A stretch of DNA of 64,000 nt from Burkholderia ubonensis (GTDB lineage: Bacteria > Pseudomonadota > Gammaproteobacteria > Burkholderiales > Burkholderiaceae), in contig NZ_CP013422.1 of assembly GCF_001718695.1 (NCBI RefSeq), positions 62,001 to 126,000 of the forward strand, written 5' to 3'. Shown here in pieces: positions 26,240 through 34,999 of the stretch; positions within the stretch are counted from its first letter, which is position 1, and every line of letters begins with the position of its first letter. The translations under genes and the position numbers were made by a program. The notes beneath the pieces were generated by a model that searched no databases, was not told the DNA's origin, and saw nothing but the letters and a program-made list of their open reading frames with translations.

Positions 26240-27418
26240 TCAACGATGGAGCAGCGGGTAAGCCACCAGCCCGATCAACGCGGCCGCCGCGACCACTACC
26301 GGTTCCTGCAGCTTCTTGAAGCGCCACAGCAGCACGACCGTTGCAACGGCGACGATGGCGGTGGGGATATCGACGATCGAGCGCTTCGCGATGACGAGGA
26401 CGGAGCCCGTGATCGCGCCGACCGCTGCCGCCGTGATGCCGTTCACGAACGCCTTGACGTCGGGCCGGTGGCCGTACTTCTTCACGTAGGGCGCGGGGAT
26501 GATGGTGAACAGATAGCAAGGCAGGAACGTGCCCAGCGCGGCGACGCACGCGCCGGGCAGGCCCGCCACGAGATAGCCGATGAAGCCGACCGTGATCACG
26601 ACCGGGCCCGGCGTGATCATCGCGACAGCGACGGCGTCGACGAACTGCTTGTCGTTGAGCCAGTGATGCTCGGTCACGACGCCGCCGTACAGGAACGGCA
26701 CGATCGCGAGCCCCGATCCGAACACGAACGCGCCCGCCTTGGCAAAGAACGCGCCGATCTGCACAAGTTGCGGCAGATCGATGCCGCTCAGCAGGCCGGT
26801 TGCCGCCGGCAGGTTCGCGCCGGCGAGCGCGTTCAGCCCGCCCTTGTGCAGCCATTTCGGCGGGGCGCGCCAGAACCAGCCGATCAGCCCGGCGACGATG
26901 AAGAGCCACGCGATTTCCGATTCGGTGATGAACGTCACGGCGGCGAGCGTCAGGAAGATCGCCCAAAGCAGCTTGTCGTTGCCGACGGTCTTGGTGGTGA
27001 GCTTGTATGCGCTCATCGCGATGATGCCCACCACCGCCGCCCCGACGCCGTAGAAGACCGCCTGCATCCATGACAGTCCGCCGAAGTGCGCATACGCGAA
27101 CCCGAGCCCGAGGACCATCAGGAACGACGGCAGCACGAACGCGAGCCCGACGAGCGTCGCGCCGAGGATCCGGTAGTGGACGAAGCCGAGATAGATCGCG
27201 AGCTGGGCGGCCATCGGCCCCGGTGCGAGCTGGGCCAGCGTGAGCCCTTCCTTGTAGTCTGCCTCGGTGATCCAGCCGTGCTTCTCGACGAGATCGCGGC
27301 GCATGTAGCCGGCGAGCGCGACCGGGCCGCCGAAGCCGAACGCGCCGAGCCGCAGCATGTATCCGACCAGTTGGCCCAGCGAGTAGGTCGGCGTGTTCGT
27401 GGCAATCGTCGTGGTCAT
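26240..27418 (-). CDS. chrA: Chromate efflux transporter ChrA (two-domain CHR family)
   Basis: A 392-residue membrane protein with two homologous CHR halves. The first half has GYMLRLGAFGFGGPVALAGYM and EGLTLAQLAPGPMAAQLAIYLG, and the second repeats the pattern as AFFAKAGAFVFGSGLAIVPFL and VAVAMITPGPVVITVGFIGYL. It exports chromate from the cytoplasm. ATG 27418 overlaps the chrB stop by 4 bases (ATGA), so the two are translationally coupled. Confidence 0.92.
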   Translation of the reverse strand: MTTTIATNTPTYSLGQLVGYMLRLGAFGFGGPVALAGYMRRDLVEKHGWITEADYKEGLTLAQLAPGPMAAQLAIYLGFVHYRILGATLVGLAFVLPSFLMVLGLGFAYAHFGGLSWMQAVFYGVGAAVVGIIAMSAYKLTTKTVGNDKLLWAIFLTLAAVTFITESEIAWLFIVAGLIGWFWRAPPKWLHKGGLNALAGANLPAATGLLSGIDLPQLVQIGAFFAKAGAFVFGSGLAIVPFLYGGVVTEHHWLNDKQFVDAVAVAMITPGPVVITVGFIGYLVAGLPGACVAALGTFLPCYLFTIIPAPYVKKYGHRPDVKAFVNGITAAAVGAITGSVLVIAKRSIVDIPTAIVAVATVVLLWRFKKLQEPVVVAAAALIGLVAYPLLHR

Positions 27419-28392
27419 GAACGTCCCCCGGTTTCGCTCTTTCCATTCGATGCGAAGTGCGCGTACAGCGCGTCGAGCACCGCGCCCATCTGCTCCAGCA
27501 ACTGATCGTCGCTTTCGGCGCGCTGACGCGTGCCGGCCATCACGGCCTCGAAGCCGACCGCTTCGGGCACGGCCGGGCCGCCCACGTCGAGCGCGTGCAC
27601 GATCTCGCCGAGCCGCATCAGCGCCGCGTCCTCGTCGAGCCCGAAACTCGCGAGCAGCACTTCGAACGTCACGCGCTCGCCGACGTGGGTGAACGCGGCG
27701 CCGTCGAAATCGAAGCCGAGCGCGTCAGGCGGGCAATCCGCCGGCGACGCGAGCCAGATGAAGCGCGCTCGCGCATCGATGAAGCGGCGGATCAGCCACG
27801 CGCTGGCGACGCGATCGACCCACATGCGCTGTCGCGTCGCCCAGGTGCGCCCTTGGTACGCGTCGATCGCGAGCACGCGGATCGCGCGCTCCGCGGCGTG
27901 CGGCTCGCCCGGCGACAGCACGGTGTCGACGAGCGCGATGAAGTCCTGCAACGCGACTTCGGCGCGGGTTGCCGAGTCGCCCGGGAAGTAGTCGATCGCC
28001 CGGATCGCGTCGAAATCCTTGCGCAGGCGGCGCAGCAGCCGTGCCAGTTCCGTGGCGGACTGTCCGGCAAGCGTCTTGCGGGCGTCCGCGAGCGTCCGCA
28101 TGAACGCCGTGTAGTCGTCGCTGCGGTCGAACAGCGCGCGAAATGCCTGCTCCTGCGCCGCATCGGCGCTCGGCGCGCGCAGCAGATGCGCGCTGCCGCC
28201 GCTGTCGGCGATCGCGTCCGCCAGTTCGTCCAGCGTTCGGTGCTGCTCGTCCGAGTGCGGCAGCAGGTAGACGCCGTCGCGCAACACCGCGCAGCCCTTT
28301 GCCTTGAGCGCGCGCCAGAACCGCATGCGCGCCGTCGCGTTCTGGGTCGGGAGCGTCAGCACGAGCAGCGACCAAGTGGTGAATGAGTTCAT
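27415..28392 (-). CDS. chrB: ChrB-type chromate resistance regulator
   Basis: A 325-residue ChrB protein starting MNSFTTWSLLVLTLPTQNA. The N-terminal third (RMRFWRALKAKGCAVLRDGVYLLP) resembles a winged-helix ChrB N-domain, and the C-terminal half carries TWATRQRMWVDRVASAWLI and related ChrB motifs. In other proteobacteria ChrB senses chromate and controls chrA. ATG 28392 is chosen over an ORF start 9 codons upstream. It is the first gene of the chrBA unit, divergent from the dmeR-like gene. Confidence 0.87.
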   Translation of the reverse strand: MNSFTTWSLLVLTLPTQNATARMRFWRALKAKGCAVLRDGVYLLPHSDEQHRTLDELADAIADSGGSAHLLRAPSADAAQEQAFRALFDRSDDYTAFMRTLADARKTLAGQSATELARLLRRLRKDFDAIRAIDYFPGDSATRAEVALQDFIALVDTVLSPGEPHAAERAIRVLAIDAYQGRTWATRQRMWVDRVASAWLIRRFIDARARFIWLASPADCPPDALGFDFDGAAFTHVGERVTFEVLLASFGLDEDAALMRLGEIVHALDVGGPAVPEAVGFEAVMAGTRQRAESDDQLLEQMGAVLDALYAHFASNGKSETGGRS

Positions 28393-28532
28393 GTAGGGGA
28401 TGCTACTTCTGTGTCGCAAGTTCTACAAGTTTCTCGCTGCGATGTCGTCCTGACGCTCCGGGGCGCGCGCATCGTTTGGTCGGACCAATGGCCGAGATAC
28501 CCCTCCCCACTATCCGAACCCGCGATTTGATA

Positions 28533-28551
28533 TATAGTCCCCCCCGGTATA
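28533..28551 (+). promoter_or_regulatory. Candidate RcnR/DmeR-type operator
   Basis: TATAGT (28533-28538), a run of seven C (28539-28545) and GGTATA (28546-28551) give a dyad with A/T flanks around a C/G tract just before the CsoR-family regulator gene. RcnR and FrmR operators have the same build (A/T-rich half sites around a G/C tract). Autoregulation of the regulator-exporter unit is inferred. Confidence 0.55.
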
Positions 28552-28564
28552 TGAAGGGACCACC

Positions 28565-28837
28565 ATGAGCCACACCATCCAGGAAAAGCAGAAGCTGCTC
28601 AACCGGGTCCGCCGCATCAAGGGGCAGATTGAGGCGATCGAGCGCGCGCTCGAGGAAGAGCGCGGCTGCAACGAGATCCTGCAGCAGATCACGAGCTGCC
28701 GCGGCGCGATGAACGGGCTGCTGGCCGTCGTGCTCGAGGATCACATCCGCAGCCATCTGGTCGACGCGGAAGGTCACGACGACGAAGGCAGCGCGAGCGA
28801 GCAGCTGATCGAAGTCGTGCACAGCTACTTCAAATGA
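28565..28837 (+). CDS. CsoR/RcnR family metal-responsive repressor (DmeR-like)
   Basis: A 90-residue all-helical DUF156 regulator. The ligand set of the nickel/cobalt sensor RcnR is present: His3 (MSHT), Cys35 (RGCNE), His60 and His64 (DHIRSH). The signature RRIKGQIEAIERALEEE and LQQITSCRGAMNGLL fits the family. It lies 11 bases upstream of a CDF exporter and has an operator-like dyad in its promoter. It should repress the exporter until Ni(II) or Co(II) binds. An FrmR-like formaldehyde sensor is less likely because FrmR lacks His3 and His64. Confidence 0.87.
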   Translation: MSHTIQEKQKLLNRVRRIKGQIEAIERALEEERGCNEILQQITSCRGAMNGLLAVVLEDHIRSHLVDAEGHDDEGSASEQLIEVVHSYFK

Positions 28838-28848
28838 CCGGAGGCGCA

Positions 28849-30141
28849 ATGAGCCGTTTCAGCGATGAGGCCTTCGGCGCAGGGCACGACCACATTTTCC
28901 TGGGCGCGGCGCACGAGCAGAACGAACGCAGGACCTGGACCGTCATCGTGCTGTGCGCGGCGATGATGGTGGCCGAGATCGTCGGCGGGTCGATCTTCGG
29001 CTCGCTGGCGCTCGTCGCCGACGGCCTGCACATGTCCACGCACGCGGGGGCGATGCTGATCGCGGCACTGGCCTATACGTATGCGCGCAAGCATGCGGAC
29101 GACCGGCGGTTCGTGTTCGGCACCGGCAAGCTCGGCGACCTCGCGGGATTCACGAGCGCGATCGTGCTCGCGGTGATCGCGCTGCTGATCGGGTACGAGG
29201 CGGTGTCGCGTTTCCTGTCGCCGGTGCCGATTCGTTTCGGCGAAGCGATTCCGATTGCGGTGCTCGGCTTGCTCGTCAATCTCGCAAGCGTGTGGCTGCT
29301 GGGCGGCGACCATCACGGCCATGGGCATCATCACGGGCATGCCCACGGACATCATCACGACCACGACCACGAACATGAGCACGACCACGACGCGGAAGCG
29401 CACCGGATCGTCGACGGGCAGCACGCATTCGCCGTGTCGGTGTTCGAGGACGGCGTGCCGCCCGTGTTCCGGATCGCGCCGGCGACGCACGACGCGGCGC
29501 TCGTCGACGCGGCCGCCGTATCGATCACGACGCTGCGTCCGGACGGCAGCCGCCATACGTTCGCGATGCAAAGCCGCGACGGCTATCTGGAGTCCATCGA
29601 GACGATCCCCGAGCCGCATGCGTTCACGGCGATCGTCCGGCTGAACGGCCGCGAGCACGCGCTGACGTTCGCCGAGAGCGAGCACGAGCACGGCGCCTCG
29701 GCGGCGGCCCGCGATCACAACATCCGCTCGGCCTACATCCACGTGCTCGCCGACGCGGCGGTGTCCGTGCTGACGATCGCCGGCTTGCTGCTCGCGCGTG
29801 CGTTCGGCTGGCTGTGGATGGACCCGCTGGCCGGCATCGTCGGCGCGCTGGTGATCGCGAACTGGTCGTACGGGCTGATGCGCGACACGGGCCGCATCCT
29901 GCTCGACATGAATCCGGATCGCCGCCTGGCGGACAGCGTGCGCGCCGCGCTCGAAAGCACCGGCGACCGGATCCGCGATCTGCACGTGTGGCGTCTCGGG
30001 CCGGGCCACATGAGCGCGGTCGTGTCGGTGCTGACCGACGACCCGCAGCGCGATGCGCGCTACTACCACCGCGTGCTGCAACGCTTCGGCAGCCTGTCGC
30101 ACGTGACGGTCGAAGTCGTGCCCGTGACGCGAGGGCAATGA
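28849..30141 (+). CDS. dmeF: DmeF-like CDF divalent metal (Co/Ni) efflux transporter
   Basis: A 430-residue cation diffusion facilitator. TM segments begin at about residue 30. The metal sites are ADGLHMSTHAGA in TM2 and HVLADAAVSV in TM5. A His-rich loop (about residues 157-185, alternating H with G or D) separates the halves, and an extra domain of about 100 residues follows, as in DmeF of Cupriavidus. The C-terminal cytoplasmic domain has DLHVWRLGPGHMSAVV. ATG 28849 has GGAGG at 28840-28844; an ATG at 28834 overlapping the regulator stop is an alternative. Regulated by the upstream RcnR-like protein. Confidence 0.88.
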   Translation: MSRFSDEAFGAGHDHIFLGAAHEQNERRTWTVIVLCAAMMVAEIVGGSIFGSLALVADGLHMSTHAGAMLIAALAYTYARKHADDRRFVFGTGKLGDLAGFTSAIVLAVIALLIGYEAVSRFLSPVPIRFGEAIPIAVLGLLVNLASVWLLGGDHHGHGHHHGHAHGHHHDHDHEHEHDHDAEAHRIVDGQHAFAVSVFEDGVPPVFRIAPATHDAALVDAAAVSITTLRPDGSRHTFAMQSRDGYLESIETIPEPHAFTAIVRLNGREHALTFAESEHEHGASAAARDHNIRSAYIHVLADAAVSVLTIAGLLLARAFGWLWMDPLAGIVGALVIANWSYGLMRDTGRILLDMNPDRRLADSVRAALESTGDRIRDLHVWRLGPGHMSAVVSVLTDDPQRDARYYHRVLQRFGSLSHVTVEVVPVTRGQ

Positions 30142-30143
30142 CG

Positions 30144-30329
30144 ATGGCAGTCAAGTCGCCGTGCGTCGAGGTATGCTCGTTCGACGGCCGCACCGGCTAC
30201 TGCGTCGCGTGCCTGCGCACCCGCGACGAAGCGCGCGGCTGGAAGAAGATGACCGACCATCGGCGGCATCAGATCGTCAATGACCGTGCTCGGCGGCATG
30301 CCAGGCTCGCGCGCGACACACCCGATTGA
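30144..30329 (+). CDS. DUF1289 small Cys-rich protein
   Basis: A 61-residue protein with four Cys in the pattern CxxxC...CxxC (SPCVEVCSFDGRTGYCVACL), the DUF1289/YdhL family, probably binding a metal or an Fe-S cluster. GAGGG at 30131-30135 fits ATG 30144. ATG 30138, overlapping the dmeF stop, is possible. It sits in the same transcription unit as dmeF. Confidence 0.8.
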   Translation: MAVKSPCVEVCSFDGRTGYCVACLRTRDEARGWKKMTDHRRHQIVNDRARRHARLARDTPD

Positions 30330-30336
30330 TCGCACG

Positions 30337-31542
30337 ATGAACACGCCCGCACCGATTCGACGCAAGCAGCCGATCCCGCGTACCGTCTGGGCGCTGGGCC
30401 TCGTGAGCCTGTTCATGGATCTGTCGTCCGAACTGATCCATGCGCTGTTGCCGATCTATCTGGTGACGACGATGGGCATGAGCGTCGTCGCGCTCGGCGT
30501 GCTCGAGGGCGCGGCCGAGGCGACCGCGCTGATCGTGCGGATTTTCTCGGGCGCGATCAGCGACTGGCTCGGCCGCCGCAAGGCGCTGCTGCTTGCCGGG
30601 TACGGGCTCGCCGCGCTGACGAAGCCGCTGTTTCCGCTCGCGCACGGGCCGGGGCTCGTGATCGCCGCGCGCCTCGTCGACCGCTTCGGCAAGGGCATCC
30701 GCGGCGCGCCGCGCGATGCGCTCGTCGCCGACGTCGCCCCGCCCGAGATTCGCGGCGCATGCTACGGGCTGCGGCAGTCGATGGATACCGTCGGCGCGTT
30801 TCTCGGCCCGATGTGCGCGATCGTGCTGATGCTGGGGTTCGCCGACCACATCCGGATCGTGATGTGGTTCGCCGTCGTGCCCGCGTTCCTCGCGATCGCC
30901 CTGATCGTGTTCGGCGTGCGCGAGCCCGAGCATGCGGCGCCGCAGCGCGGCTTTCGTTCGCCGCTGCACTGGCGCGCGTTGCGCGAGTTTCCGCGCGCGT
31001 ACTGGTACGTCGTCGCGATCGGCGCGACGTTCACGCTCGCGCGCTTCAGCGAGGCGTTCCTGGTGCTGCGCGCGCAGCAGGCCGGGATGGAGCTCGCGTG
31101 GGTGCCGTCGGTGATGGTCGTGATGAGCGTCGCGTATACGCTGTCCGCGTATCCGGTCGGCGTCGTATCGGACCGGCTCGACCGGCGCGCGCTGCTCGCG
31201 ATCGGCATGGCGCTGCTGATCGCCGCCGACCTGCTGCTCGGTCTCGGCGGGTCGATGCCGACGATGTTCGCCGGCGTGGCCGTATGGGGGCTGCACATGG
31301 GGTTCACGCAGGGGATACTCGCGGCGATGGTGTCGGAAACATCGCCGGCCGCGCTGCGCGGCACCGCGTTCGGCGTATTCAATCTGGTCAGCGGGATCTG
31401 CATGCTGCTCGCCAGCAGCATCGCCGGCGCGCTGTGGACGCACTTCGGCGCATCGACCACGTTCGTCGCCGGCGCGGCGCTGGTCGTGGTGCCGCTCGCG
31501 CTGTGCCGCCTCATGCCGCGCGTCGCGCCGCCGGCGGCGTGA
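30337..31542 (+). CDS. MFS transporter
   Basis: A 401-residue protein with about 12 TM segments. The loop 2-3 motif is SDWLGRRKALLLAGYG and that of the second half is SDRLDRRALLAIGMAL. The first helix, WALGLVSLFMDLSSELIHALLP, is typical of the bacterial MFS group often annotated next to metal or nickel resistance genes. It starts 8 bases after the DUF1289 stop, so it belongs to the dmeR-dmeF-DUF1289 unit. Substrate unknown; metal or metal-chelate export is an inference from context. Confidence 0.82.
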   Translation: MNTPAPIRRKQPIPRTVWALGLVSLFMDLSSELIHALLPIYLVTTMGMSVVALGVLEGAAEATALIVRIFSGAISDWLGRRKALLLAGYGLAALTKPLFPLAHGPGLVIAARLVDRFGKGIRGAPRDALVADVAPPEIRGACYGLRQSMDTVGAFLGPMCAIVLMLGFADHIRIVMWFAVVPAFLAIALIVFGVREPEHAAPQRGFRSPLHWRALREFPRAYWYVVAIGATFTLARFSEAFLVLRAQQAGMELAWVPSVMVVMSVAYTLSAYPVGVVSDRLDRRALLAIGMALLIAADLLLGLGGSMPTMFAGVAVWGLHMGFTQGILAAMVSETSPAALRGTAFGVFNLVSGICMLLASSIAGALWTHFGASTTFVAGAALVVVPLALCRLMPRVAPPAA

Positions 31543-31883
31543 GGTGGCGTGAGGCGATGCACTGCGCGTGCGTCGGGCGGCGCTCGCGCTGACACAGCCG
31601 CGACTGCATCCGCGACCGGCGACTTTCCCCCAGTTGCCGAATCGATCCCCAGCCATTGAGCCGCGCTCTCCCCGTTGAGCCACGCTCCACCCGCAACTCC
31701 CCCTCCGCAATTTTTTTCGATTTATCTGCCGCTATTCTCGGCGTTGTCGAAGATCGGATGTACGCGCGATGTAATACCGACCGCGCCGGACGATTCCGCG
31801 GAAGTATTTACGCAACGCCGAGGTACGCACCGTCCGGCGCGCCCTTCACATGAGTGATTCCATCGTTCAGGAGAGCGTCTGCC
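31543..31883. other. Intergenic region before secreted propeller gene
   Basis: About 340 bases without a gene. It includes an A/T-rich stretch around 31708-31740 (CAATTTTTTTCGATTTAT) that is likely promoter DNA for the next gene, and AGGAGAG at 31869-31875 as its ribosome-binding site. Confidence 0.45.
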
Positions 31884-33815
31884 ATGGTTGCCGGAAAATC
31901 GCTTCGCGCCGTGCTGCTTGCCGTGTCGATCGCCGCGGTCGCGCCGCCCGGCCACGCGGGCAATACCACCGATTGGCTGGCGAACACCTACGGCACCCTC
32001 GCCGCCCACGTCGGCAACGCCGCGCGTTCCATGTGGGTCGCGCCCGAAGGCGTCATCTATACGGCTTCCAACTGGGACGAGGATGAAGGCGGCGTCGCCG
32101 TCTACCAGAACGGCAAGAGCCTCGGCTCGATCGGTGCACACGGCGAGTTTCAGGGCGGCGCGATCACCGGCAACGCGACGTCGTTGTTCGTCGCGCTGCA
32201 GCCGGGCAGCGGATACGGCAGCGGCGCGGTCGGGCGCTACAACCGCGCGACGCATTACCGCGACCGGCTGATCCTGGTCACCGCCGCGACGAACCAGCCG
32301 CGGGTCGACGTCGTCACCGGGCTCGCCACGGCGGGCTCGCTCCTTTATGCGAGCGATTTCTACGGCAATCGTGTCCGGGTCTTCACCACCGACGGCGTCT
32401 GGCAGCGGGACATCAACGTGTCGGGCCCGGGCGCGCTCGCCGTCGATGGCGCGGGCAACGTGTGGGTCGCGCAGAAGAGCGCGGGCACGATCGTCGCGTT
32501 CGGTCCGACCGGCGCGCTGCTGAACACCATCCGGATGGCCGGCGAGTCGCGGCCGTCGGCGCTCTATTTCGACGCGTCGTCGAAGCAGCTGATGGTCGGG
32601 GACGAGGGCCCCGACATGAACATCAAGCGCTACGACGTCGCCGGCACGCCGACGCTGGCCGGCACCTTCGGCATTCGTGGCGGCTATCTCGACACCACGT
32701 CGGGCATCAAAGGCCAGGTCGGCGCGCAGCGCTTCACCCGCGTCGCCGGCATCGGCAGGGACAGCGCCGGCAACCTCTATGTGCTCAACAACCCGTGGGG
32801 CGGCAGCTGGGACCTCGGCCGCAACGGCGCCACCGACATTCATGCGTACAGCAGCGCCGGCAACCTGCGATGGACGCTTCAGGCGCTCAACTTCGAGGGC
32901 ATCGCCGCGCCGGACCCGATCACGGACGGCGCGCTGTTCTATGGCGGCACCCACATCTACAGCGGCAGCGCAGGCGGCGCCTTCGTCGCGAACACCGTCG
33001 ATCCGTTCACCTACCCGTCGGACCCGCGCATCGACATGAACGACGTGCAGCGCGACGAGCATTTCGGGCTGCTCACGTCCGTCGGCACGCGCCGGATTCT
33101 CGTGGCGGCCGGCCAGAACCCGCCGATCTACTACTTTTTCCATTTCAACGCGGCGAACGGCTATATCGCGATTCCGGATGCATCGATTCCGGGGCCCGCG
33201 TTCAATACGACCCTGCGCGTCTCGAGCGGATTCAGCATCGACGGCAAGGGCGACGTCTGGGCCGGCCTCGACCACACCGGCGCGATCTATCACTATCCGC
33301 TCGCGAGCTTCGACGCGAGCGGCAAGCCTTCATGGGGCGCGGGCGTGCCGACGCCGATTCCCGCGAGCGTCCAGCCGCTGACGCGCATCGTCTATCTCGC
33401 GGACAGCGACACGATGATTCTCGGCCAGGGCATCGTCGGCAGTACGGACTGGACGGCGATCGGCACGCGGATCGAGGTGTATCACGGCTGGCGTGCGGGC
33501 AACACCACCGCCCCCAATCCGGTGATCACCCTCCCCAGCGGCGCCAAGTCGATGGACGCGGCCGGCAATCATCTGTTCGTCGGCTACTGGTTCGGCGGCA
33601 GCGGGCCGGCCAGGCCGAACGTCGACGCGTTCAATCTCGACACTGGCCGGCTCGACACGACGCTCGTCAATGCGAGCCCGGCGACCGTCGATACGAGTAG
33701 CGCGATCGACGCGATGTACAGCGTCCGCGCGTACCGCCGCGCGAACGGCGAGTACGTGGTGACGAAGAACAATGTCAAGGGCAACAGCATCACCGTTTAT
33801 CGGTGGACGCCTTGA
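31884..33815 (+). CDS. Secreted beta-propeller (NHL-like) protein of unknown function
   Basis: A 643-residue protein with signal peptide MVAGKSLRAVLLAVSIAAVA cut after GHA. The body is built of repeated strand motifs such as ALAVDGAGNVWVAQKSAG, IGRDSAGNLYVLNNP and FSIDGKGDVWAGLDHTG, the look of NHL/SMP-30-type six- or seven-blade propellers. No catalytic motif is evident. The start is fixed by AGGAGAG 9 bases before ATG 31884. The gene stands alone. It may be a periplasmic lactonase-like or carbohydrate-binding protein, but I cannot assign a role. Confidence 0.75.
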   Translation: MVAGKSLRAVLLAVSIAAVAPPGHAGNTTDWLANTYGTLAAHVGNAARSMWVAPEGVIYTASNWDEDEGGVAVYQNGKSLGSIGAHGEFQGGAITGNATSLFVALQPGSGYGSGAVGRYNRATHYRDRLILVTAATNQPRVDVVTGLATAGSLLYASDFYGNRVRVFTTDGVWQRDINVSGPGALAVDGAGNVWVAQKSAGTIVAFGPTGALLNTIRMAGESRPSALYFDASSKQLMVGDEGPDMNIKRYDVAGTPTLAGTFGIRGGYLDTTSGIKGQVGAQRFTRVAGIGRDSAGNLYVLNNPWGGSWDLGRNGATDIHAYSSAGNLRWTLQALNFEGIAAPDPITDGALFYGGTHIYSGSAGGAFVANTVDPFTYPSDPRIDMNDVQRDEHFGLLTSVGTRRILVAAGQNPPIYYFFHFNAANGYIAIPDASIPGPAFNTTLRVSSGFSIDGKGDVWAGLDHTGAIYHYPLASFDASGKPSWGAGVPTPIPASVQPLTRIVYLADSDTMILGQGIVGSTDWTAIGTRIEVYHGWRAGNTTAPNPVITLPSGAKSMDAAGNHLFVGYWFGGSGPARPNVDAFNLDTGRLDTTLVNASPATVDTSSAIDAMYSVRAYRRANGEYVVTKNNVKGNSITVYRWTP

Positions 33816-33903
33816 GGCGGCGCGACGGCCGCGAGCGTTCACTTCGCCGCCGCGGCGTTGCCGTCGATGGCTTGCGTTTGTAAAGAAGCGATGACGAGGA
33901 AAC

Positions 33904-33941
33904 GGGAAAGCGCGCGCCGGTCGGCCGGCACGCGCTTTCCC
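33904..33941. terminator. Long hairpin between convergent genes (bidirectional terminator)
   Basis: GGGAAAGCGCG (33904-33914) pairs with CGCGCTTTCCC (33931-33941), and an inner GCCGG/CCGGC stem continues across a single C-A mismatch. It separates the propeller gene (plus) from DUF3309 (minus). A GTTTCC tail follows on the minus strand. Confidence 0.75.
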
Positions 33942-33943
33942 AT

Positions 33944-34099
33944 TCAGATGCGACCGAGCAGCACCAGTATCACGACGATGACCACGATCAGGCCAACCGA
34001 ACCGGACGGCCAGTAACCCCAGCTCCGACTGTGCGGCCACGCCGGAAACGCGCCGATGAGCAACAGAATCAGAACGATGATAAGGATCGTACCGAGCAT
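33944..34099 (-). CDS. DUF3309 small membrane protein
   Basis: A 51-residue protein, MLGTILIIVLILLLIGAFP, then WPHSRSWGYWPSG, then a second hydrophobic segment ending LVLLGRI. This two-helix hairpin is the DUF3309 family, common in proteobacteria and often stress-associated, function unknown. The start at 34099 has GGAGG 6 bases upstream; the longer frame to 34207 has no such site. Confidence 0.85.
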   Translation of the reverse strand: MLGTILIIVLILLLIGAFPAWPHSRSWGYWPSGSVGLIVVIVVILVLLGRI

Positions 34100-34299
34100 C
34101 GCATCCCTCCTGAGATTGTTGGAAAAGACGATGTCTGGCGTCGCAATTCCTGTGCCGCGGCGAGCGGCGTGACGGTTGACGGGCGTGTTCACGCACCGGG
34201 GATTCACGCAATGAATGCCGATAGATTCAGAAAATAAATTTCAAAAATGCATACGCGATCGCTATGCTGGTCTTTCGGCACCGCTTCGATGGATACGCA

Positions 34300-34974
34300 A
34301 TGGCTGAACTCTATCTGGTACGGCACGGACAGGCGTCGTTCGGCACGGAGAACTACGACCGGCTCTCCGCGCTCGGCGAACGGCAAAGCGTCTGGCTCGG
34401 CGAATATTTCGCGCGCCAGGGCCTGACCTTCGACCGGGTGATCTGCGGGACGATGAACCGGCATGCGCAGACGGTCGACGCGATCCTGCGCGGGATCGGC
34501 GGCGAACGCGTGACGGTCGACCGCCACCCGGGCCTGAACGAATACGACTTCGAAGGGCTGTTCGCCGCGGCTGCCGCCGACTATCCGGAGCTCGCGCGGC
34601 TTGCGGCGGGCTCGATGAAGGAGCATTTCCGCGCGCTACGGCAGGTGCTGCATCTGTGGGCCGACGACCGGCTCGGCGACACGGCGCCCGAAACGTGGGC
34701 GCAGTTCCAGCAGCGCGTCGCCGACGCGCGCGCCGCGATCCGGCAGGGCGGCGGGCAGCGCGTGCTTGCGGTGAGCTCGGGCGGGCCGATCGCCGTCACC
34801 GTGCAGCAGGTGCTCGCGGCGCCGCCGTCGAGCGCGATCGCGCTGAACCTGCAGATCCGCAACAGCGCCATTTCGCAGTATTTCTTCAACGCCGATGCAT
34901 TCAACCTGGCGTCGTTCAACGGCATCCCGCATCTCGACGATCCCGAACGACACGCATGGCGCACCTACGGCTGA
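34300..34974 (+). CDS. Histidine phosphatase family protein (phosphoglycerate mutase-like)
   Basis: A 224-residue phosphatase with the phospho-His motif YLVRHGQASFG at residues 5-15, the partner region CGTMNRHAQT and the second His region VSSGGPIAVTVQQ (the usual GHG is replaced here by SSGG, so activity may be altered). First gene of a plus-strand run followed by a phosphotransferase, an SDR and an acyl-CoA dehydrogenase. Such quartets recur in Burkholderia and Pseudomonas and probably serve one catabolic route. Substrate unknown. Confidence 0.82.
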   Translation: MAELYLVRHGQASFGTENYDRLSALGERQSVWLGEYFARQGLTFDRVICGTMNRHAQTVDAILRGIGGERVTVDRHPGLNEYDFEGLFAAAAADYPELARLAAGSMKEHFRALRQVLHLWADDRLGDTAPETWAQFQQRVADARAAIRQGGGQRVLAVSSGGPIAVTVQQVLAAPPSSAIALNLQIRNSAISQYFFNADAFNLASFNGIPHLDDPERHAWRTYG

Positions 34975-34999
34975 CCCAACTCACGGAACGATCGCGACG

